A stretch of DNA of 10,821 nt, from contig UZAN01039661.1 in NCBI GenBank assembly GCA_900618425.1, positions 1-10,821 on the forward strand, written 5' to 3'. The notes below the pieces were generated by a model. It saw only the letters and a program-made list of their open reading frames with translations. It ran no database searches and had not been told where the DNA came from. Every line of letters begins with the position of its first letter. The stretch's first letter is position 1. Source of the DNA: Echinostoma caproni. Its lineage: Eukaryota > Platyhelminthes > Trematoda > Plagiorchiida > Echinostomatidae. Shown here one piece after another: positions 1-8,040 of the stretch. A program made the translations under genes and the position numbers.

Positions 1-130
1 GTGTACTTCGAGGTGCTGTCCAATCACCTTATCTTCTTGTGACTTATATTAGTGACTTACCTGTTACTCCCCCTGTTCGACATTTCAATTGTGTGCAATT
101 GTGTATCCGTATATGACCAATAAAACTGCC
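1..130 (+). other. pyrimidine-rich stretch ending in AATAAA; possible 3' end of a retroelement or transcript
   Basis: The + strand is rich in C and T and has no useful open frame. AATAAA lies at 119-124 in the context CCAATAAAACTG. A similar CAATAAAAC occurs at 8083-8091 at the end of another T-rich block. This could be the 3' end of an inserted LINE or of a host transcript whose body lies upstream of the window. The assignment is inference only; no target-site duplication or poly(A) tail is visible. Confidence 0.25.
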
Positions 131-164
131 TGCATATAACTCACATTTATCCTACTTCGTTTCT

Positions 165-823
165 CATTCCACACAATCCGGACTTCATGTTAATATCGAA
201 AGACGCCCTGCAAGTTATTTCACTCTTAACCATCACTTGTTTCTTTCCAAAAATGTCCAGATTCATGGAAAGCCGACGAGCAGGGTCAGCCATGTGAACT
301 ACTTAGGTGTCACACTTGAAAGTAACCTTCGCTGGTCCTTACATACCCAAACTCTTACTCGCAATTCGAAAGTTCCCTCTTTCCAGATAATAAAACTGCG
401 CCATTTCTGTTCTGATGTGTCGGTAATAGACGCTTATTTCAGAAATGTGTTCTCCCTGTACCCGTTTACTGCTCTCTTGTAATGTTCCCTTGTTTGTTGA
501 AGGTTGATTTCCAGGTGTTGAGGCGTGGTCTCTTAGTGATCAGCCGGGTCTCCCGAGTTCCGTTATCTGTTCTGATTGACAATATGTGTAATGCTCATAT
601 TGATGCGTGCTGGAAGTTTGCAGACAATATCCTATTTTGTTGCATCCATCCTCTACACACTGACTTGTGTGCATGCAAATCCCACCCCTTCACCCGTTCC
701 AAGTACAAACTTATCCCGTCTCGCATATCCGCATACAGAAACTTGTTGGTGCCCTATCTTGTCCGGATACTGACCGATGAGGAAAGTGTTTGTTCTCAGT
801 TTTCTAACGCACTTAGTAGTTAA
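165..823 (+). pseudogene. C-terminal fragment of a CR1/jockey-type LINE reverse transcriptase, frameshifted
   Basis: This is a relic of the ORF2 protein of a non-LTR retrotransposon, which copies element RNA into DNA at a nicked genomic target. Only the part after the catalytic palm is present: SGLHVN (177-194), then VNYLGVTLESNLRW, the conserved segment that follows the YADD box in CR1/jockey enzymes. No YADD box is seen, so the copy is truncated at its 5' side. The frame read from about 177 runs to a stop near 480. The protein-like signal then moves to another frame at about 440-458, consistent with loss of one base, and continues with CSLVMFPCLLKVDFQVLRRG, HPLH and IPSRISAYRNLLVPYLVRIL to a stop at 821-823, the likely natural end of the protein. 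The family call rests on motif order and spacing; CR1 versus jockey cannot be separated by eye. It is non-functional. Confidence 0.8.
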
Positions 824-1140
824 CTCATATTTTTGCGCGTTTCATGTCCCACTTTGTCGCCTCTTTTTACCCGGATTGAAACGGTGGCCTTATTTTCACT
901 TTTAGTACAACCACCTTAGAATACAATAGAATTCTCATTATGTCACATGCCGTGGGAACGAAACGAATCGAATCTGTGATACTTGCTATTTACCTCGGTA
1001 ATTTTGCCTTTTCTGATTACTGAAACACGAGGTTGTTCTTTATTAGGACGATATTGAAAATTTATTTTTATTTGAAGCGAAAATTTGTTCTGTGATGATG
1101 ACCAAAGTTAGTATTTTGAAACGATTGCAACCAAATAAAC
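824..1140 (+). other. probable 3' UTR of the LINE relic, boundary unknown
   Basis: No open frame of note follows the reverse transcriptase stop. The first 80 bases are T-rich, as is usual for 3' UTRs of these elements. An AATAAA occurs at 1133-1138. No tandem tail repeat or target-site duplication could be found to fix the end, so the LINE may end anywhere in this stretch. Confidence 0.25.
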
Positions 1141-2699
1141 TTTCACGGATTCATGCTGTTTTTGGTAATGTTCCGTGAGGATTCCGCAAGATCTCTGTGA
1201 TAACAATGAACGATCAACTGTGAACCTAAGACCCAACTTTTGCAGTTCAGGTAGATAATTAGGATGCTCTTTTCATGTTATCCTCTTTCATATAATTGTA
1301 TGATTAGGAAAGGGTACTTGAGTAGCGCTGGTTCTCCAACATCCGCTGAATAACATGCTTGTACTCAATGATTCAAAAAATGAATAAACTCAAATCGGTA
1401 ATAATCAAACCAATCAGCAAAGAGAAAGTTTGAATTAACTAGTTTCTGAATAATTGTACAGAGAACAATTCGCAAAAATACACGGTCACGACGCAAGTGG
1501 TAATACCGACTGCGTGTCATATTTTGCCGGAACTTCATCTAACGGAAAGACATACTTCTGTAATATATCATTGCGCTTGTGACATTTAACATTAGAAATA
1601 GGTAAATTTACCTCAGATAGGCTTGCTCAAGTTGTTTTATGACTGGCATTGTATCAATCGCAGCGAAGTCATATCTATCCCGTTTTATAATGACAAAACA
1701 ACTGATCACGATGTCTGGGTCACATTTTCCGAGGCAGCTGTGAGTCAGTTGGTAATCTTAGACGGTTAACAGTGTATGAATTCCGTTTGAGGGAGGGGAA
1801 GAGAAACCCTGATTGTTGCATCACACTATATCGAATAGGGGTGATAAGACATTGTTTTCAACACAAATCAATGGAAACGTTTTCCATCGCTCGAAATCCT
1901 GACTATAGTTTTACCTCGGAAACCCCGAGTCATGCACCTAACATTGACCACGGAGTATGAATGCATTTTCAAAAGCTTTCCGTGATGGTGAAATCACGGT
2001 AATAAATTAAGACCTGGAAATACAACCCAACTCATTTGAAACAAAAGAGTTGAAAGTAAGAAAACGTTTATTTGGACGCAATGACTTAGACACGATGACT
2101 AAAACAACTGACACCACAAGTGAAACTTTCGTAGATTGCTGGATCTGCGTTATACAAACCGATTAGAATAGACAATCTCAAGTTAATAGAGTTTGAAGAC
2201 CGACAATGAGTAATCACGGGTGTTGTGTTAACGGGAGGAGATCAACAACAAGCGATCGATGAGGCCAACTGGTTGCACACATTTGGTAGGATTCATCTGA
2301 AAAAGTGTATGTCTGATAGACATAAACGGTGTGAAATGTCCGCAATAATTTTTTTCTGCACGTTTTAATACATTTCTCTTGACCATTTTACAAATTCCTG
2401 TGACTTCACAGCCTTACATATTCATTCATTTTAGGCAGCAAAGTGTTTTTCAGTGTTAGGTTAATATAGCATTTTACGATTCACAGAGAGATCCCGTGGG
2501 CAAAGGGAACAACTTTTCGATACGCCGAATTCCCGCTATTCTTTCTTTTTTATCGGATCTCGGCTTTTCTGGTGAATGGCACGGCCCAATAGACAGACAC
2601 TTGCATTCAGGTTTGCTCGTTCATTTCCACAGTTGTGGTTATTCAAACTTTTGTTCTATATTAATCTGTGACTAGATAATGAATTCGTCCAATAAATGA
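1141..2699. other. AT-rich non-coding stretch, nothing recognised
   Basis: Stops are frequent in all frames. The longest frame (1772-1960, +) has no recognisable motif and a length expected by chance. The only structure noted is a 7-bp inverted repeat, CCGTGAT (1980-1986) with ATCACGG (1993-1999), also near chance level. Intron or intergenic DNA is the simplest reading. Confidence 0.5.
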
Positions 2700-2842
2700 C
2701 GTTGATGAGGAGCGATGGATTCGCTGACTGCTGCTGAGACCCAAACGGGTCAAAACAGCTGGGCTATGCTTCTTAGCTTTTCAGTTCACGCTCCAGTTGC
2801 TGTATACACGACGAATAATTCCCTCCATTAAATTGAATCAAA
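2700..2842 (+). mobile_element. decayed, 5'-truncated copy of the ribozyme-bearing SINE (copy B)
   Basis: From GATGGATT (2714) onward this aligns with the better copy on the opposite strand at 6050-6245: the hammerhead region, then the tail with TTAGCTTTTCAGTTCACGCT and TATACACGACGAAT, ending near AAATTGAATCA (2830-2840). The tRNA-like head with its A and B boxes is not recognisable, so the copy is truncated or heavily diverged on its 5' side. It is clearly more mutated than the 6050-6245 copy, suggesting an older insertion. It sits about 100 bp before a possible exon. Confidence 0.75.
2725..2769 (+). ncRNA. dead hammerhead ribozyme remnant in SINE copy B
   Basis: The layout of a type I hammerhead is still visible. 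CTGCTGA (2731-2737) stands where CTGATGA is needed. Stem II is perfect and even longer than in the other copy (GACCC, loop AAAC, GGGTC; 2738-2751). AAA (2752-2754) replaces the invariant GAA, and ACAGCTGG marks stem III. The base at the cleavage position is G (2763), which does not support cleavage, and the stem I partners no longer pair. Three essential positions are lost, so self-cleavage is not expected. Confidence 0.7.
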
Positions 2843-2875
2843 TTGTCATATTCTCACATATAATAAAATTTGTAT

Positions 2876-2925
2876 GTTTCACATGATATATTTGTTAATT
2901 TCAATTATCCCTTATCATGTGAAAC
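2876..2925. repeat. 13-bp perfect inverted repeat with 24-nt spacer
   Basis: GTTTCACATGATA (2876-2888) is the exact reverse complement of TATCATGTGAAAC (2913-2925). The RNA would form a stable hairpin whose loop holds the pyrimidine-rich sequence normally found before a 3' splice site. The right arm ends 12 nt before the AG at 2938-2939 that precedes the possible exon. A perfect 13-bp repeat this close together is well above chance for 10 kb. Confidence 0.75.
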
Positions 2926-2939
2926 TGACCAAATTTTAG

Positions 2940-3118
2940 GGTTCGCCTTTAAACAGCTCTTCCAGTATAACCTGCCCTCGGAAGCACTCAACTCGACTTT
3001 CGCTCTTATTAGAGGTCATCAGCGTTGCATATCTCCTGTCCCGACGGGAAGACGCGTGTGTTACCATTGTGCCGATAAGCTCATACCACGACTGAACCAA
3101 ATTTCCAGTTCATGTTAG
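2940..3118 (+). CDS. possible terminal exon of an unidentified gene
   Basis: The function is not recognised. The stretch opens after a plausible 3' splice site (ATTTTAG, AG at 2938-2939) and runs about 59 codons to TAG (3116-3118). It is GC-richer than its surroundings and has a mixed, protein-like composition: FAFKQLFQYNLPSEALNSTF near the start and RRVCYHCADKLIPRLNQ near the end. CYHC is a CxxC-like pair, but no partner cysteines are seen, so a zinc site is not claimed. Reading upstream through the splice site gives an open frame back to 2870, but that part is AT-rich and intron-like. No AATAAA follows within about 300 bp. It could equally be a chance open frame or an element fragment. Confidence 0.3.
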
Positions 3119-3976
3119 TTTAGGTGTAGTCTTCAGTGACAGCCAGATAATTTTGCCTGACAAAGGGAAACACAGCTAACGACCTGTTGACTCCAATCGA
3201 CAGCCCCCACCAAATCAGGTCTACATGAAAATTACGAGCTAACGGACCACAAACCTACTAGGCTGAAGTAATATATCATATGTAAGTAGTTGTATGGGCT
3301 AATTGATATTGATTGAAATGATGGTCAGTTAAAATCAATACGAATTATCCCACCACTACTCTCATGTGAATTATTTATAAACGAATTGTTCATTACTGTC
3401 TTCTTTCACTGGATGTACGTACACTTCAGACAATCAACGCAAGGCGCTCAAACGTACAAGGCTAATTATTTACAGGAGAAACACATGTAAAAAGATACTT
3501 GCTAATTGGTTTAACTGACCTGGTATACATCACGGAGGTCATAGTAAAATCAGTGGTAACCTGTGTTCTACACGAGCAAAATATGCAACCTTGAGAGGGT
3601 ACAAAGCGCATACTCATTATATCGGACCATACGAATTTCTAGAAAAAATATTAGTGAAAATTCTTCTTTTTGTTGGAAATCCATCTAATACACACAACTT
3701 GTTGTGAGTACCGGTTGCCTACTTGGGGGTCCGATGAAATTATACAAGTACCAGGTCACCTTATGACTTGGATTAGTTTTGTCTGCTACCCATAATGGAC
3801 TCTTTCAGCGTGCCATTTGCTCCAAGGCAGTTGCAAGTTGTCGAAAGTCTCATGCGGAAACAAACTTGTATAATTGACTGGGTTGGGAAATTGATATTCA
3901 TTTTGCTATTTGAATTCCTTGAAACCGCCTGAGGGACATGGAGTGCCTGTGTTCGGGTGGTTATACGAAAGATTTA

Positions 3977-3980
<4 letters not shown>
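3119..3980. other. non-coding stretch, nothing recognised
   Basis: No convincing open frame, RNA gene or element signature is visible. A short inverted repeat, TATTGATT (3307-3314) with AATCAATA (3333-3340), is at chance level for this AT content. If 2940-3118 is an exon, the first part of this stretch would be its 3' UTR. Confidence 0.45.
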
Positions 3981-4038
<58 letters not shown>

Positions 4039-4045
4039 AACGTCA

Positions 4046-4100
<55 letters not shown>
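3981..4100 (+). repeat. interrupted (ATCT)n microsatellite
   Basis: Two pure tetranucleotide blocks, 3981-4038 (about 14.5 units) and 4046-4100 (about 13.75 units), are split by AACGTCA. Degenerate units continue to about 4125 (GATCTATCTATTCATTGATCT). Because four bases do not divide by three, the repeat is open in several frames and encodes runs of Ile-Tyr-Leu-Ser; these are not genes. Such tracts are usually length-polymorphic. Confidence 0.98.
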
Positions 4101-4125
4101 CGTCTGATTGCCGATCTATCTATTC

Positions 4126-5602
4126 ATTGATCTAAATGGACGGTGGTTTGTGACGCTTTAGGTTGGGGAACTTCAGTAGAAAATATCCAGTGGATTTTCT
4201 GATCAGAATTACATGAAAGGAAAGTTTATTCGCCAAGGCACTTATCTCAAAATCGATGTTTGACAACGCATTTTCACGTTTCTTGGAAAGCATTTTTACT
4301 CCGATTTTCATGAGAAATTTTGCATGAGCACCTTACTGACTCAACTGTTCCATTTATTTAGGCGAAGAATATTGTCTACTGTTGCCTTTAACTCGCGCCG
4401 TTATGCTAGTTGGAATAATTGCAATGATCAGAAAAACAGTCATTTATTTAGAAGTATAAACTTCCTAAGTTCGAGAAATAGTTTTTCAAATACTAAGAAT
4501 TCAATCGCCACTCTCAATTTTCCATCAATGAAAATGATAACGCACGAAAATTTAGAATATCGCTTTCGAGGAAAAAGGTCGAAATAGCAATGCAAACAAA
4601 CGGTATGTCGGTGCGATGTCAGAAACTGAATAACGGTTTTAAATTGAAGGTCATTTCACACCAGTTCGGTCGATATCTCTGCTAATATTTATATTGTATT
4701 CATTTATTTGGGTCCATACATGTGCATTCTTATTCTTGATAGCCAATGAACAAAAGTCTAAACTGTTTTGCGATCTGAATTTTTGATTCTTTTCTTCATG
4801 AAACTCCATCATATTAAACGATCCAGTAATGCAACTACTTAGCAATTTACCAAACGTTTGTCAGTGTTGCTGAATCAATATTATCATCTCTAAGTCGATG
4901 TGACTTACAAAAATGAGCATTATATATGGAAATATGGACGTTTTAAAGGTTTTCGAATAAGGATTGAATGAATCACTTAGATTATCATGGTGATTCATTT
5001 GTTGGTTTACCGTCCGCATGTTCCCTCTTCAGAAGATGTCCTCATATTGCACCAACTCTGGTCATTTGATGATAAAACTGGGTTTGACATTCCACAATGC
5101 GAGCGCTATATGAAAATTGCATTGTCGTTCTCTTCATTAATGGTATCACTGAAGACCTAGCCTTCAAGTAAGACGATGACACAAACGATGTCTGCTTACT
5201 ACCCCTATCTCGACATATTGTGTCACAAATGTTTCCGAATATTTCTACTATTTTGGATTGGAAAAATACGTTCATTATGGTTTCATGAGCGCAATATGGT
5301 CTACCTGTAGCGCATACAGCTCATGAGGTCTGCGTCCACGTGCACTTGCTCATGTGCATCAGAACTGCGTGTGAAGATGAGACATTAACCTTTTATATCA
5401 CGCTGAGAATATGGATGATATCTGGGGCCTGCTACAGATTGTCTCCTTTAGTTTTGAGCATAATTAACAACATCGCCTGTGTTATATTTTTCTCGTCCAT
5501 TGGGACACCGGAACAAATTGTTGGTAATGTTTGGTTCTCCGAACTAAAAGTGCTGTTCAGATATTTCATAGTCAGGTGATGCAACATTGTCACATGCAAT
5601 AG
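4126..5602. other. AT-rich stretch with only weak open frames
   Basis: The longest frame is 4324-4587 (+, 87 codons). Its start is arginine-rich (LFRRRILSTV, NSRRYASW) and loosely resembles a mitochondrial presequence, but the rest is low-complexity Ser/Asn and no family is recognised. Frames at 4651-4845 (-), 5042-5275 (-) and 5340-5579 (+) carry no motif. A 10-bp inverted repeat, AATGAATCAC (4967-4976) with GTGATTCATT (4990-4999), could form a hairpin but is near chance level. Confidence 0.45.
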
Positions 5603-5716
5603 CCTGGCTCCGAGAAATCTGTGAACAACACTTCCGGCTCGGAGAAAACACCAACACCAAAGTCACCTCCAGAGTTACAATCATGTCACATTAGTTCCAC
5701 CGGAGCAAAGTGCTGA
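5603..5716 (+). CDS. possible short exon, Ser/Pro/Thr-rich, unidentified
   Basis: After a TAG at 5600-5602 that could serve as a 3' splice site, 37 codons are open to TGA (5714-5716). The residues are GSEKSVNNTS, then GSEKTPTPKSPPEL, then a short tail. GSEK recurs exactly ten codons apart (5606 and 5636), an in-frame 30-nt repeat at the DNA level. The composition resembles a disordered protein tail. Against it, the sequence before the TAG is not pyrimidine-rich and the frame is short. No function is assigned. Confidence 0.22.
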   Translation, partial: PGSEKSVNNTSGSEKTPTPKSPPELQSCHISSTGAKC

Positions 5717-6049
5717 GGCCTTCTGGAATTGCTTGCAGAGGTTCGCAGATATAGAACAATACATTCGTATCGAACTATCGGTTTCTCTATTATTTCACAC
5801 TATTCAACGCCTTCCACCTGTCCAGTAAGAAATCGGTTATATCCTTGTGAAAATACTTTTTTAAACGATTTTTTCTGCATTCACTGAAGAGCTGCCCTCC
5901 CCCGCCCAGAAGAGTCATTCAAATCAACAAGCAGTCTGTTCTAGAATGTTGATAGAAGATCGATTTTTATTTTCCAACCAGAGTCAAAGGTTTCAAAACA
6001 GTAACAACATGTATTCTGAGTTTCTTGCATTAGTAGGCAGTCAATAAAA
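5717..6049. other. non-coding stretch, nothing recognised
   Basis: No frame, repeat or RNA motif stands out. It includes the 3' flank of the minus-strand SINE. The open frame that crosses 5941-6210 on the - strand is explained by the SINE and is not a gene. Confidence 0.45.
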
Positions 6050-6113
6050 GTTAACTTCAAAGGTGAATTTGTTGTGTATATGGCAAATGAAGTGTGAACT
6101 GAAAAGCTAGGAA

Positions 6114-6158
6114 GCACCGGACAGCTGTTTCGACCTGGTTGGGTCTCATCAGCAGTGC
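6114..6158 (-). ncRNA. type I hammerhead self-cleaving ribozyme, core intact
   Basis: On the - strand the order is: stem I 5' arm GCACTG (6158-6153), core CTGATGA (6152-6146), stem II GACC, loop CAACCA, GGTC (6145-6132), core GAA (6131-6129), stem III ACAGCTGT (6128-6121), cleavage base C (6120), stem I 3' arm CGGTGC (6119-6114). Stem I pairs over six positions with one G-T. All core bases match the hammerhead consensus and the cleavage triplet is GTC, the preferred one, so cutting is predicted between 6120 and 6119. A possible outer GGA/TCC pairing beyond an internal loop (6166-6164 with 6112-6110) could supply the stem I contact to loop II. Stem III is a self-complementary octamer too short for a normal hairpin. 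Known animal SINE hammerheads share this minimal stem III and may act better as dimers. Confidence 0.85.
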
Positions 6159-6179
6159 GCAAATCCATCGACCCAACTC

Positions 6180-6234
6180 GGGATCGAACACGGGACCCCG
6201 CAAGTATCATGCAAGCGTGCTACCCACTCGACCA
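6180..6234 (-). promoter_or_regulatory. internal Pol III promoter (A and B boxes) of SINE copy A
   Basis: A box TGGTCGAGTGG (6234-6224) fits TRGYNNARYGG throughout. B box TGTTCGATCCC (6190-6180) matches GGTTCGANNCC at all but the first position. The boxes are about 33 nt apart, as in tRNA genes. These elements direct Pol III initiation just upstream of the head, near 6245. The acceptor and T stems of a true tRNA are not preserved, so this is a SINE head and not a working tRNA gene. Confidence 0.8.
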
Positions 6235-6245
6235 TCGGGTAGCTG

Positions 6246-6720
6246 ATCAAACTGTTTTTCATTTTCCATTTACATGATAAAGCATAACCTATCTTTGTGA
6301 GCTTGTTGCAGGCCTGTAGTAATCGAAATAGTACTGAATTCAGAAATACGATAACTCGTACTGTACTGCTCAAAACTGAATTGGCTCCAACCCGAACTGC
6401 GAACACCAATGAAATACACGAGGAATTGATAGCAGCAAATGCTTATCTTTACTGATGGAATTAGATCATGTTTTATAGAATGTACTAGTCAATATGATTG
6501 GTTGAACGAGCATCCTACAATCACGTCACCGTTTGCACCGACGTATCATATGTGCTAACTCGGATGTCATGCTCGCCCGGTGTACCATTGGTCAAGCTTC
6601 CTGAACGGTGATTGAATGACAAAACTGTATCTGGTTGCGCATGGATTGCGGTCACGGAAGTCTGGATCACCACAAGGCCACAGACTCCGATCATCTCAGT
6701 ACTAGCCTCCAAGTTATGAA
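6246..6720. other. non-coding stretch between two SINE copies
   Basis: No family is recognised. The part from about 6530 to 6720 is GC-richer than its surroundings and has an open - strand frame (6521-6712) with a mixed composition. It may be a fragment of another repeat whose end abuts the SINE tail at 6727, but no motif supports naming it. Confidence 0.4.
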
Positions 6721-6726
6721 TCTGTC

Positions 6727-6792
6727 CCTAGCTTTTCAGTTCACGCTTAATTTGCCATATACACTACGAATTCACCTTTGAAATTGAATCAT
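6727..6792 (+). mobile_element. SINE tail fragment (copy C)
   Basis: From CCTAGCTTTTCAGTTCAC (6727) to about GAATCA this matches the tail of the minus-strand copy with 5 differences over 59 aligned bases, and ends in AAATTGAATCA like the copy at 2700-2842. The tRNA head and hammerhead are absent. The preceding CTGTC (6722-6726) equals the last bases of stem III plus the cleavage base of the intact ribozyme, but the next eight bases of that copy are missing, so the exact join is unclear. It is inverted relative to the copy at 6050-6245. Confidence 0.75.
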
Positions 6793-7479
6793 GTCCTCTA
6801 TTACTCACTTGAAATAAAAGTTAACTATTTAAGCAACCAAGTCATTTGATTAAAAGAGCGATTAGTTAGATTTTTTTATCTAATTTGCTGAACTGGGCTT
6901 TGTGTGGCTTCATTTTGCAGGGAAACCATTTCCTCAAAATGACCATTAGTCTGAACAGTGAATGTATCCCGAAAATCGACTCGGGAACAGCACACTGAAA
7001 GGCCATTGGTAAACGTTATTCACTCTTTGGTAGTCATCTATCGGTTTGCTGAAGGAGATTTACCTACTCGTTCAATCGTTCTTGCTGTTTCCTACTCCCC
7101 TCCGCGCTCTCTACCTACAGATGAATTCATATTGACCAGAGCAAGCAACTCATAATAAAAATCGCTACATTCTCAGTTAATATTGGAAAATATACCGGAT
7201 TGGAAATCAGAGGACAACGGATGGAGAAAATATGACCAAGATGGTTGCGATATATACTATCGAGGAGAATAATTGAAGCATTGTAATGATCAAAGAATTG
7301 GTTCTCATTACCGGACAGATCCTCAGGCAGCAAATGAGAAAAATCTCATCGACAGATTATGTTTCGAGGATTTTACTTTTTCTTCCGTAATCATCCCTGC
7401 GTTTCATGCAACTCCGAGATAAGTTATGTGGTTGTGACGTAAGTGAGATCATCTATTCAAAAGCAGTTTGAATGACAGG
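6793..7479. other. non-coding stretch, nothing recognised
   Basis: Open frames at 6958-7155 (+) and 7127-7333 (-) have no motif and a chance-like length. No repeats or RNA genes are visible. Confidence 0.45.
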
Positions 7480-8040
7480 TAATTATCTTGTTTCTTTTCT
7501 CGCCGAACCCTGAAACATTTGATTTTCCTTCCAGTCTCCAGTTTTTTTTCTTTCTATCATATGTTATCTAGTGATCGTTCACGTCATATTCTGAAGGGTA
7601 AAAGTTTACCAAAGGCTGATATTTTCATGTGTTTGGGGTATTTATTTGTCTTTTAATCTAACCTGCTATCGCCAAGTCTAAGACATGTATTGAATAGCTT
7701 GCAAATTCTTCATTTTATACACTTGGACCTAAAATTTGTTGTTTCGTTAGCAATTATCTTCACATTCTTTAATGTTTATATTCTTTTCTGGTGGTTCTAT
7801 TTCTTTTGCATGTTCCAGCTCAGATACTTACCTAATACTCATTTTAATGTTTAATGTTCATTTTAATTGTTTTGCTTCTTTCAAACTTGTTATACTACCT
7901 TTAGTATCTTTCATACCTTTTCCTCAATAATTGGAATTTGTCGTTCCTTCAAATTTAGTTTTTATCAGTTTTAGTGTAATTTATCTTTAGGCAGCAAACG
8001 TCCTTCACACTTATCCTCTATTCAGCCTCAAGCGGTTACT
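7480..8040 (+). other. T-rich, strand-asymmetric block; likely retroelement or transcript 3' UTR
   Basis: The + strand is heavily biased to T over A for more than 500 bp, with many TTTT and CTTT runs and no open frame. It leads directly into a tandem duplication with AATAAA. T-rich 3' UTRs and tandemly repeated 3' ends are typical of several LINE clades, so a 5'-truncated LINE insertion is the favoured reading. A long pyrimidine-rich intron segment is the alternative. Confidence 0.35.

Larger units (their letters stand above)
6050..6245 (-). mobile_element. tRNA-derived SINE carrying a hammerhead ribozyme (copy A, best preserved)
   Basis: SINEs are short, non-coding retroelements transcribed by RNA polymerase III from a tRNA-like head and copied by a LINE's reverse transcriptase. 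Read on the - strand this copy has, in order: a tRNA-like head with A box (6224-6234) and B box (6180-6191), a linker, a complete hammerhead (6114-6158), and a tail starting CCTAGCTTTTCAGTTCAC that recurs in two other copies of the window. Similarity to the other copies stops near TTTGAA (6053-6058), so this copy may be slightly short at its 3' end. No clear target-site duplication was found. The architecture matches the schistosome Sm-alpha elements, known to combine a Pol III promoter with a hammerhead; relatedness by sequence descent is inference. Confidence 0.85.

Noticed and set aside
3910..4135. Two overlapping open frames rich in Leu-Ser-Ile-Tyr
   Set aside because: They are translations of the ATCT microsatellite, which is open in several frames; no coding signal exists outside the repeat.
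4324..4587. Nuclear gene for a mitochondrial protein, based on an arginine-rich start
   Set aside because: The remainder is low-complexity Ser/Asn with no recognisable domain, and 87 codons is within chance range for this base composition.
6180..6245. A genuine tRNA gene
   Set aside because: The A and B boxes fit, but the acceptor and T stems do not pair and the sequence continues into the ribozyme and tail of a SINE found in several copies.
5941..6409. Two minus-strand frames of 86-89 codons overlapping at 6149-6210
   Set aside because: Most of their length is the SINE itself (tRNA head, hammerhead, tail), which is non-coding; the open frames are incidental.
6043..6826. Shared 14-mer AATAAAAGTTAACT (6043-6056 and 6813-6826) as a target-site duplication
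   Set aside because: The two copies lie beside SINEs of opposite orientation, the word is AT-rich and near-palindromic, and it does not flank either element on both sides.
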